Positions 8,353-14,871 of a DNA stretch of 64,000 bases are shown in pieces (position 1 is the stretch's first letter; every line of letters starts with the position of its first letter). The notes beneath the pieces are model-generated. The model ran no database searches and was not told the origin of the DNA. It saw only the letters and a program-made list of their open reading frames with translations. Origin of the DNA: Ornithinimicrobium avium (GTDB taxonomy: Bacteria > Actinomycetota > Actinomycetes > Actinomycetales > Dermatophilaceae). The position numbers and the translations under genes were made by a program. The stretch is from contig NZ_CP031229.1 of the NCBI RefSeq assembly GCF_003351765.1, positions 2,976,001 through 3,040,000 on the forward strand, read 5' to 3'.

Positions 8353-9782
8353 CAGCCCTCCAGGTGGTCCAGCAGCCGCGGTGCGAGACCCACGTAGGTC
8401 GCCGGGGTGAGCGCGACCAGGCGCTCCTCCTCCTCGGCGGGCAGCCCCAGGCCGCGCACGAACTCGACCAGCTCGGCCTGCCCGATCCGGCGGCCGCGGG
8501 TCAGCTCCTTGAGACGCTCGTAGGGGTTGGTCATGCCCTCGACCCCGCGCGCGGCCAGCGCCCGCATCACCGACTGGACCGGCTCGGCGAGCACCTCCCA
8601 GTTGGCGTCGAGGTCCCTGGCCATCGCCTCGGGCACCGCGTCGAGCCCGGCCAGGCCGCGCGAGGCGTTGTCGATCGCGAGCAGGCTGTGGCCGAAGGCG
8701 GTGCCGATGTTGCGCTGCATCGAGGAGTCGGTCAGGTCGCGCTGCAGGCGGCTGGTGACCAGCGTCGAGGCGAGCACGTCGAGCAGGGCGTTGGAGACCT
8801 CCAGGTTGGCCTCGGCGTTCTCGAAGCGGATCGGGTTGACCTTGTGCGGCATCGTGCTCGAGCCGACGGTGCCCTGGCCGCGGACCTGGGCGAAGTAGCC
8901 CATCGAGATGTAGGTCCAGGCGTCGGTGCACAGGTTGTGCAGCACCCGGTTGAAACGGGCCACGTCGGCGTAGAGCTCGGCCTGCCAGTCGTGGCTCTCG
9001 ATCTGGGTGGTCAGCGGGTTCCAGGTCAGGCCGAGGTGCTCGACGAAGGAGCGGCTGACCTGCTGCCAGTCGGCGCCCGGCACCGCCTCCACGTGCGCGC
9101 CGTAGGTGCCGGTCGCCCCGTTGAGCTTGCCGAGGTATGTCGTGCCGCCCACCCGGTCCAGCTGCCGCCGCAGCCGCCACGCGAGCACCGCGAGCTCCTT
9201 GCCCATCGTGGTCGGCGTCGCCGGCTGGCCGTGGGTGTGCGCCAGGAGCGGCACCTCGGCGAGCTCGCGCGCCATGCCGGAGAGCTGGTCGAGGAGAGCC
9301 CGGGCACGGGGCAGCCACACCTGGGTGACCGCGCCCTGGACCATGAGCGCGTAGGAGATGTTGTTGACGTCCTCGCTGGTGCAGGCGAAGTGGACCAGCT
9401 CGCCCAGGGCGACGGCGCGATCTGCGCCCACGACCTCGACGAGGCGGCGGCGCAGGTAGTACTCGATCGCCTTGACGTCGTGGACGGTCTCGGCCTCGAT
9501 GTCCTTCAGCTCGGCGATCGCGGCGGCGTCGAGATCGAGGACCAGCGCGCGCAGGGCGTCCTGCTCGCCCTGCGCGAGGTGGTCGGCACCGGGGACGACG
9601 TCGTGGCTGGTGAGGTGGATGAGCCACTCCACCTCCACGTGCAGGCGGGCACGGTTGAGCGCGGCCTCGGAGAGGTGGTCCACGAGCGGGGCGACGACCC
9701 CGCGGTAGCGCCCGTCGAGGGCGCCCAGCGCGATCGCGGGCTCGAGGTGGGCCAGGGGCGTACGGGCGGCGGGCAGCGGCAT
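8352..9782 (-). CDS. purB: Adenylosuccinate lyase
   Basis: A 476-residue purine enzyme that splits SAICAR to AICAR plus fumarate and adenylosuccinate to AMP plus fumarate. It carries the fumarase/aspartase superfamily signature GSSTMPHKVNPIRFENAE with the catalytic serine loop, and HTHGQPATPTTMGKE with the conserved catalytic His region. The ATG at 9782 follows an in-frame upstream extension without family similarity and begins with MPLPAARTPLAHLEP, the normal PurB N-terminus. It is the first gene of a coupled unit with barstar and RNase, an unusual partnership. Confidence 0.95.
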   Translation of the reverse strand: MPLPAARTPLAHLEPAIALGALDGRYRGVVAPLVDHLSEAALNRARLHVEVEWLIHLTSHDVVPGADHLAQGEQDALRALVLDLDAAAIAELKDIEAETVHDVKAIEYYLRRRLVEVVGADRAVALGELVHFACTSEDVNNISYALMVQGAVTQVWLPRARALLDQLSGMARELAEVPLLAHTHGQPATPTTMGKELAVLAWRLRRQLDRVGGTTYLGKLNGATGTYGAHVEAVPGADWQQVSRSFVEHLGLTWNPLTTQIESHDWQAELYADVARFNRVLHNLCTDAWTYISMGYFAQVRGQGTVGSSTMPHKVNPIRFENAEANLEVSNALLDVLASTLVTSRLQRDLTDSSMQRNIGTAFGHSLLAIDNASRGLAGLDAVPEAMARDLDANWEVLAEPVQSVMRALAARGVEGMTNPYERLKELTRGRRIGQAELVEFVRGLGLPAEEEERLVALTPATYVGLAPRLLDHLEG

Positions 9783-9867
9783 GGGGACCATCTTCCCATC
9801 CCGGTGCAGGTGCGCGGTCGGGCCTTTTGAGGATGCGGGCGGGGCCGTGGTGGTGGAGCGTGGGGGG

Positions 9868-10350
9868 ATGCGTCTGACGACCCTGCTCACAACCTCGGCG
9901 AGCGTGGCCGGGACGGCGGTGGCCGGTGTGCTCGCCACCGACCCCGACAGCCTCTGGTACCGCACGCTGCGCAAGCCCGAGTGGCAGCCGCCGAGCACCG
10001 TCTTCCCCCTGGTGTGGACCCCGCTCTACGCCGGTCTCGCCGTGACCTCGGCGGTCGCGCTCGACGAGCTGGAGGAGTCGGGCAGGCGGACGGAGCGTGC
10101 CGCCTACCGCAGGGCGCTGACGGCCAACCTGGTCCTCAACGCCGGATGGAGCTGGCTCTTCTGGCGCGGCCGCCGTCCCTGGCTGGCGGCCGCCGAGTGC
10201 GCGGTGCTCGCGGTGAGCTCGGCCGACCTCGTGCGGCGGACCTCCCGGGCCCGTCCGGTCGCCGGGGCGGCGCTGGCGCCCTACGCGGCCTGGTGCGGCT
10301 TCGCCACCGTGCTGTCCACCGCGATCGCGATGAAGAACCCGCGTCGCTGA
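9868..10350 (+). CDS. TspO/MBR family membrane protein
   Basis: A 160-residue tryptophan-rich protein with five predicted membrane helices. The family motif is clear in residues about 30-55 (LRKPEWQPPSTVFPLVWTPLY) and in NAGWSWLFWRGRRPWLAA. TspO proteins bind porphyrins and other tetrapyrroles or sterols and affect stress responses; in bacteria the physiological role is not settled. A purine-rich stretch GGAGCGTGGGGGG precedes the ATG at 9868. It is divergent from purB and convergent, with only 7 bp between, with the next gene. Confidence 0.85.
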   Translation: MRLTTLLTTSASVAGTAVAGVLATDPDSLWYRTLRKPEWQPPSTVFPLVWTPLYAGLAVTSAVALDELEESGRRTERAAYRRALTANLVLNAGWSWLFWRGRRPWLAAAECAVLAVSSADLVRRTSRARPVAGAALAPYAAWCGFATVLSTAIAMKNPRR

Positions 10351-10357
10351 GCCGTCC

Positions 10358-10690
10358 TCAGCGGTCGGGGTCGACCTCCTCGGCCCGCAGGTGGTCGCCG
10401 GTCACCCGGTCCCGGTGCTCACGGGCGATGTGCGTGGCCTGGTCGGCCTCGGCGCGCAGCTGCTCCGCCCTCGCCTCGGCCTCGCGCGCCCGGCCCTGCA
10501 GCTCGCGTGCCCGGTCCTCGGCCCCGGCGGCGTAGGTCTCCCCGCCTGCCGCGCGCTCGCGCAGGCTCGCGGCCTCGTGCCGGTCCTGCTCCATCTTCTT
10601 CCGGCGCCGGAACGCGACCATCGCCGCGACGATGATCGCCACCACGACGATCGCGACGATCAACCACACGATCCACGCGTTGTCTCCCAC
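10358..10690 (-). CDS. Small membrane-anchored coiled-coil protein
   Basis: I do not recognise a named family. The 110-residue product begins with a single membrane helix (residues about 5-25, AWIVWLIVAIVVVAIIVAAMV) and a basic stop-transfer stretch FRRRKKMEQ. A charged, Ala/Glu/Arg-rich cytoplasmic tail with a heptad-like pattern (about 35-95) follows, and the product ends in DPDR. Similar short proteins are common in actinobacteria without known function. The GTG start at 10690 is preceded by GAGGACCC. Its stop faces the end of the TspO gene. Confidence 0.65.
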   Translation of the reverse strand: MGDNAWIVWLIVAIVVVAIIVAAMVAFRRRKKMEQDRHEAASLRERAAGGETYAAGAEDRARELQGRAREAEARAEQLRAEADQATHIAREHRDRVTGDHLRAEEVDPDR

Positions 10691-10806
10691 GGGTCCTCCT
10701 CGGGTTGGCCTGGGGACGGTCAGCTCCAACCTAGGCCCCGGCCGCGGCGATCTCCACCGGAAGATCCCAGCACCCCCTGGGCGCAGGCCTCCGGGGGCGT
10801 CCGGGG

Positions 10807-11688
10807 TCAGACCAGCGCCGCAGGCAGCAGGACGAGCCACGGGACCGCCAGCGCGAGCAGCCCCGCCCCCACCACCGCCACCCGCCACACCGGGTGGGCC
10901 GGGTCGGAGGCGAAGGCCCGCAGACGCACGCCGACCTGGGCGCCGCCGGCCAGGGTCGCCCCGGCCGGCTCCGGCTCGTGGGTGCTCCCGGCCCCGGACA
11001 TCGCGACGAGCGCGTGCGCGAGGGGCAGCGCGCCCACCCGCGAGGCGGCCGCCCGGTCGGCGAGCATCTCGGCGAGCAGGTGCGCCTCGCGCAGCGCCTC
11101 CTCGGCCCGCACCGGGCGCGGGACCGCTTCGTGCAGCACGGTGAACAGCTCCAGCAGCAGGTCGTGCCGCTGGTCCAGGTGCGCCTGCTCGTGGGCCAGG
11201 ACCGCGCCCAGCTGCTCGGGCGTCAGCCGCTCCACCGCGGCCTGGCTCAGCACGATGCGGTCGTGCCGCCCGGGCAGGCAGTAGGCGGTCGGGTTGCCGC
11301 GCGCCAGCACGGTGACGCCCTCCACGTTGGCGTCGGGACGGTGGATCCGCTCGCCGGTGACGTCCACCATCCGCCGGTGCTGGGCGCGCAGCCGCCGCAG
11401 GTCGGTGCCGATCAGGTGGCCGGAGACCAGCAGGCGCACCACCATCAGCCCGGAGACCACGATGGCCGCGGACAGCAGCCAGGGCCGGTCGGTGGGCAGC
11501 ACCAGCGCGCCGACCGGTGCCGCCAGCAGGGCGAAGAGCACGCCGGCCAGGCTCACCGCCTGCCACAGGAACAGCGCCTCACCGGGGGTCGCGCGCAGCC
11601 AGGCCTGGCGGGCGAGCAGGTGCGGTGCCACCAGGACGGTCAGCAGGGCGCCGACGATGAGCGCCGCGGTGACGAGGACACCCGTCAC
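10807..11688 (-). CDS. M56-family membrane metallopeptidase (BlaR1/MecR1-like)
   Basis: A 293-residue integral membrane zinc peptidase. Three hydrophobic segments lie in the first 110 residues and one at the C-terminus (VVGAGLLALAVPWLVLLPAAL). The zinc motif HEQAH with AVLAHEQAHLDQRHD lies at about residues 165-180, and a downstream Glu in LAEMLADRAA can be the third ligand. Unlike BlaR1 it has no extracellular penicillin-binding sensor domain. The gene lies 6 bp after a BlaI-type repressor, so it most likely cleaves that repressor upon an envelope signal. Signal identity is unknown. Confidence 0.87.
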   Translation of the reverse strand: MTGVLVTAALIVGALLTVLVAPHLLARQAWLRATPGEALFLWQAVSLAGVLFALLAAPVGALVLPTDRPWLLSAAIVVSGLMVVRLLVSGHLIGTDLRRLRAQHRRMVDVTGERIHRPDANVEGVTVLARGNPTAYCLPGRHDRIVLSQAAVERLTPEQLGAVLAHEQAHLDQRHDLLLELFTVLHEAVPRPVRAEEALREAHLLAEMLADRAAASRVGALPLAHALVAMSGAGSTHEPEPAGATLAGGAQVGVRLRAFASDPAHPVWRVAVVGAGLLALAVPWLVLLPAALV

Positions 11689-11694
11689 GGCGGC

Positions 11695-12075
11695 TCAGCC
11701 GTGGCGGCGTTCGACCTCGGCGAGGGCCGCGCGCAGGTCGTCGATCTCGGCCGGGCTGGCGTCGTCGAGGAAGTGCATCATGGCCAGCTGGCGGTCGGCC
11801 TGGACGTTCGCCAGCGTCGAGCGCAGGGCGGTGGCCGCGAGCTCCTCGCGGGAGGAGGCGGCGGTGTAGCGCCAGGCCCGGCCGTCGCGGGTGCGGTCGG
11901 TCAGGCCCTTCTTGGCGAGGCGGTCGAGCACGGTCATGATCGTGGTGTAGGCGAGGTCCTTCTCGCCCTCCATCCGCTCCATGACGTCGCGCACCGACAG
12001 CTCGGGTCCGTGGGACCAGAGGGTGTCCATGACAACCTTCTCGAGGTCTCCGAGGTTCGTGGATCGCTGGCGCAT
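11695..12075 (-). CDS. BlaI/MecI/CopY-family transcriptional repressor
   Basis: A 126-residue winged-helix repressor. The recognition region LAYTTIMTVLDRLAKKGLTDRTRDGRAW is characteristic, and the C-terminal half is the dimerisation segment where M56 peptidases cut. It begins MRQRSTNLGDLEKVVMDTLW, typical for the family. It is cotranscribed with the M56 peptidase gene 6 bp downstream, a standard two-protein regulatory pair in actinobacteria. Possible targets include its own operon and beta-lactam or envelope-stress genes; none can be identified here. A weak dyad lies just upstream of the start. Confidence 0.9.
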   Translation of the reverse strand: MRQRSTNLGDLEKVVMDTLWSHGPELSVRDVMERMEGEKDLAYTTIMTVLDRLAKKGLTDRTRDGRAWRYTAASSREELAATALRSTLANVQADRQLAMMHFLDDASPAEIDDLRAALAEVERRHG

Positions 12076-12084
12076 CTGCCCAGT

Positions 12085-12100
12085 CTACTACGCCGGGTAG
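12085..12100. promoter_or_regulatory. Possible BlaI-type operator
   Basis: CTACTACGCCGGGTAG lies 10 nt upstream of the BlaI-like start codon and is an imperfect dyad (CTAC/GTAG) resembling the TACTACA half-sites of BlaI boxes. Only one half-site is good, so confidence is low. Confidence 0.33.
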
Positions 12101-12115
12101 GTGGCGTCGCCCGGA

Positions 12116-13138
12116 TCAGTCCGGGTAGCCCTGCGGGTTGGCCTGCTGCCAGCGCCAGGTGTCGGCGCACATGTCCGCCACCGTGCGGGTGGTGCGCCAC
12201 CCCAGCTCCCGCTCGGCCAGGGAGGGGTCGGCGTAGGACACCGCGATGTCTCCCGGGCGCCGCGCCACCACCTCGTAGGGGATCTCCCGGCCGCTCGCCT
12301 GCTCGAAGGCGCGCACCAGCTCGAGCACCGAGGTGCCGTGGCCCGAGCCCAGGTTCCACGTCGACAGCGCCCGGTCGTGGCTGCTGATCCACCCGAGCGC
12401 GGCCACGTGGCCGGCGGCGAGGTCCTCGACGTGGATGTAGTCGCGCACCCCTGTCCCGTCGACCGTGTCGTAGTCGTCGCCGAAGACCGACAGCTTCTCG
12501 CGTCGGCCGACCGCGACCTGGGCGAGGAACGGCATGAGGTTGTTGGGCACGTCGGAGGGGTCCTCCCCGATCCGCCCGCTCGGGTGCGCCCCGACCGGGT
12601 TGAAGTAGCGCAGCAGCGCCACGCGCATCTGCGGGTGCGCCACGACGGCGTCCCGCAGGATCTGCTCGTTCATCACCTTGGTCCACCCGTAGGGGTTGGT
12701 CGCCGAGGTCGGCAGGTCCTCGGTCATCGGCACCGGGGCCGACTCCCCGTAGACCGTGGCGGAGGAGGAGAAGACCAGGTGGCGCACGTCATACCGGAGC
12801 ATGGAGGCGAGCACCGACAGGGTGGCGCCGAGGTTGTTGCGGTAGTAGTCGACCGGCCGCGCGACCGACTCCCCGACCGCCTTGAACGCGGCGAAGTGGA
12901 CCACGGCGTCCACCGGCGCGGCCGGGTCGCCCATCACCGCGTCCAGACGCTCCTCGTCAGCGACGTCGAAGGTATGGAGAGGCACCGGCCGCCCCGCGAG
13001 CTCGGCCAGGCGGTCCATCACCGCGGGCTTGGCGTTGCTGAGGTCGTCGACCACGACAACGTCGTGCCCGGCCGCGACCAGCTGCAGGACGGTGTGGGAG
13101 CCGATGTAGCCGGCACCGCCGGTGACGAGGACGCGCAT
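12116..13138 (-). CDS. galE: UDP-glucose 4-epimerase
   Basis: A 340-residue extended short-chain dehydrogenase that interconverts UDP-glucose and UDP-galactose using bound NAD. It shows the Rossmann glycine motif TGGAGYIGSH at the N-terminus, the catalytic Ser/Tyr/Lys set (SSSATVYG and YGWTK), and the substrate-loop pattern LRYFNPVGAHPSG. Its sequence is very close to canonical GalE, so the assignment is firm. It is a single gene between the BlaI repressor and the ABC exporter operon, all leftward, with 15 bp to the latter. Confidence 0.93.
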   Translation of the reverse strand: MRVLVTGGAGYIGSHTVLQLVAAGHDVVVVDDLSNAKPAVMDRLAELAGRPVPLHTFDVADEERLDAVMGDPAAPVDAVVHFAAFKAVGESVARPVDYYRNNLGATLSVLASMLRYDVRHLVFSSSATVYGESAPVPMTEDLPTSATNPYGWTKVMNEQILRDAVVAHPQMRVALLRYFNPVGAHPSGRIGEDPSDVPNNLMPFLAQVAVGRREKLSVFGDDYDTVDGTGVRDYIHVEDLAAGHVAALGWISSHDRALSTWNLGSGHGTSVLELVRAFEQASGREIPYEVVARRPGDIAVSYADPSLAERELGWRTTRTVADMCADTWRWQQANPQGYPD

Positions 13139-13153
13139 GGCCCAACCCTACGG

Positions 13154-13888
13154 TCAGGCGGTGGTGCCCACCCGGCGCCCGTCGTGCAGCTCGACGACCT
13201 GGTCGGCCCGGCCCATCAGGATCGGGTCGTGCGTGGCGACCACCGAGGCGATGCCCTGCTCGTGGGTGAGCTCGACGAGCAGATCCATGACCGTGGCGGC
13301 GGTCTCGGAGTCCAGCTGCCCGGTCGGCTCGTCGGCGATGAGGATGTCGGGCCGTGACACCAGCGCCCGGGCGATGCCGACGCGCTGCTGCTGCCCGCCG
13401 GACAGCTCGTAGGGGCGCTGCCCGGCGTGCCGCGCGAGGCCCACGAGCTCGAGGGCCTCGGCGACCCGGGTCGAGCGCTCGCCGGCCGGGACGCGCTGCA
13501 GCCGCAGCGGCACCTCGACGTTCTCGGCCGCGGAGAGCACCGGCACCAGCCCGAAGCTCTGGAAGACGTAGCCGATCCGCTCCCGCCGCACCGCCAGCAC
13601 GTCCTTCTCCGGCAGGCCCGAGAGCACCCGCCCGTCGTCGAGCAGAACCTCCCCCGACGTCGGCCGGTCCAGCCCTCCGAGCAGGTTGAGCAGGGTCGTC
13701 TTGCCCGACCCGGAAGGCCCGCGCACGACGGTCAGCCGCCCGGCGGGCACCTCGATGTCGACGCCCGCGAGGGCGTGCACCTCGGTCGCGCCCGAGCCGA
13801 AGGTCCGGTGCAGCCCCCGTCCGGCGAGGACCGTCGCCCCGCTCTCCGGCCCGGTCTCCTCCTGCGGGTATGCCGCGCGCTCGCTCAT
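13154..13888 (-). CDS. ABC transporter ATP-binding protein (MacB/LolD type)
   Basis: A 244-residue ATPase with Walker A GPSGSGKTTLL, Q-loop VFQSFGLVP, signature LSGGQQQRVGIARAL, Walker B ILIADEPTGQLD and switch His ATHDP. The GQLD variant and lack of an integral domain put it with ATPases that partner FtsX-like permeases. Its ATG overlaps the stop of the upstream ATPase gene, and it closes the four-gene operon beginning at 21250. Having two different ATPases alongside two permeases suggests either a heterodimeric motor or two pumps made together. Substrate is unknown. Confidence 0.88.
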   Translation of the reverse strand: MSERAAYPQEETGPESGATVLAGRGLHRTFGSGATEVHALAGVDIEVPAGRLTVVRGPSGSGKTTLLNLLGGLDRPTSGEVLLDDGRVLSGLPEKDVLAVRRERIGYVFQSFGLVPVLSAAENVEVPLRLQRVPAGERSTRVAEALELVGLARHAGQRPYELSGGQQQRVGIARALVSRPDILIADEPTGQLDSETAATVMDLLVELTHEQGIASVVATHDPILMGRADQVVELHDGRRVGTTA

Positions 13889-14871
13889 CGCTCCTCCTCG
13901 CCGTCCGTCGTGGGCGGTCGCGTCCCGCCGTTGGCGGGCAGGTGGTGCTCCTGGTCGTCGGGCCACACCTGCACGTGGGTCGGCTCCTTCTCGATCCGCA
14001 CCCGGTCGTGCAGGCCCAGCTCGCGGACGTACGCCTGGGGCAGCTGGATGCGGCCGGCCCGGTCGATGACGGTGTACTCGCGGGCGACCAGGCGCTCCAC
14101 GCCGTCCTCGCCGACGACCCGTTCCCGCAGCACCTCGGTGGAGGTGCGGCCGTCGCGGATCTGCACGGTCCGGCGGACGTGGTCGGAGACGGTCGGGTCG
14201 TGGGTGACGACGAGCACCGTGGTGCCCAGCTCGCCGGCGGCCGAGCGCATCGCCTCGAGCACCTGCTCGGAGGCGGCGTCGTCCAGCTCGCCGGTGGGCT
14301 CGTCGGCGAGCAGCACCGAGGGGGAGTTGGCCAGGGCGGTGGCGATCGCCACCCGCTGCTGCTGGCCGCCCGAGAGCTGGGCGGGCCGGCGGTCGGCGCA
14401 GTCGGCCACGCCGAGCAGGTCCAGCAGCTCGGCGACGCGCCCGCCCCGCTCCTTGCGGCTGCTGATGACCATCGGCAGCGCGACGTTGTCCGCGGCGGTG
14501 AGGAAGGGCAGCAGGTTGCGGGAGGTCTGCTGCCAGACGAACCCGACGACGTGGCGCTGGTAGTCCACCCGCTGCGCGCGGTTCATCGTCAGCAGGTCCA
14601 CGCCGGCGACGCGGGCCTTGCCGCCGGTCGGCCGGTCGAGGCCGGAGAGGATGCCGAGCAGCGTGGACTTGCCCGAGCCGGAGGCGCCGACCAGCGCGAC
14701 GACGTCGCCGGGGTCGACGACGAGGTTGAGGCCCTGCAGGGCCTGGACCTCGACGCCCTCGGTCGAGTAGATCCGCACGAGGTCCTCGCACCAGATGTCG
14801 GGGCCGGAGTACTCCCGCACGGGGGCGACCCCGCCGTGGTCGGTGGTCGTGCTTGCGGTGGTGGTGGTCAT
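13885..14871 (-). CDS. ABC transporter ATPase with AbrB-like C-terminal domain
   Basis: A 328-residue protein. Residues about 28-245 are an ABC ATPase: Walker A GASGSGKSTLL, signature LSGGQQQRVAIATAL, Walker B VLLADEPTGELD and switch VTHDP. After it comes a segment AREYTVIDRAGRIQLPQAYV-RELGLHDRVRIEKE. This looks like a SpoVT/AbrB swapped-hairpin domain (D-x-G-R-I-x-L-P then LGL-x-D-x-V-x-I-E). That domain usually binds DNA or mediates oligomers; its job on an ABC ATPase is unclear. The gene overlaps both neighbours by 4 bp. Family assignment of the ATPase is firm; the extra domain is a pattern-based inference. Confidence 0.85.
   Translation of the reverse strand: MTTTTASTTTDHGGVAPVREYSGPDIWCEDLVRIYSTEGVEVQALQGLNLVVDPGDVVALVGASGSGKSTLLGILSGLDRPTGGKARVAGVDLLTMNRAQRVDYQRHVVGFVWQQTSRNLLPFLTAADNVALPMVISSRKERGGRVAELLDLLGVADCADRRPAQLSGGQQQRVAIATALANSPSVLLADEPTGELDDAASEQVLEAMRSAAGELGTTVLVVTHDPTVSDHVRRTVQIRDGRTSTEVLRERVVGEDGVERLVAREYTVIDRAGRIQLPQAYVRELGLHDRVRIEKEPTHVQVWPDDQEHHLPANGGTRPPTTDGEEER

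Noticed and set aside
7969..9627. A 552-codon leftward frame joining barstar to a long N-terminal extension
   Set aside because: The extension is an out-of-frame reading of purB; barstar begins at the ATG overlapping the purB stop.
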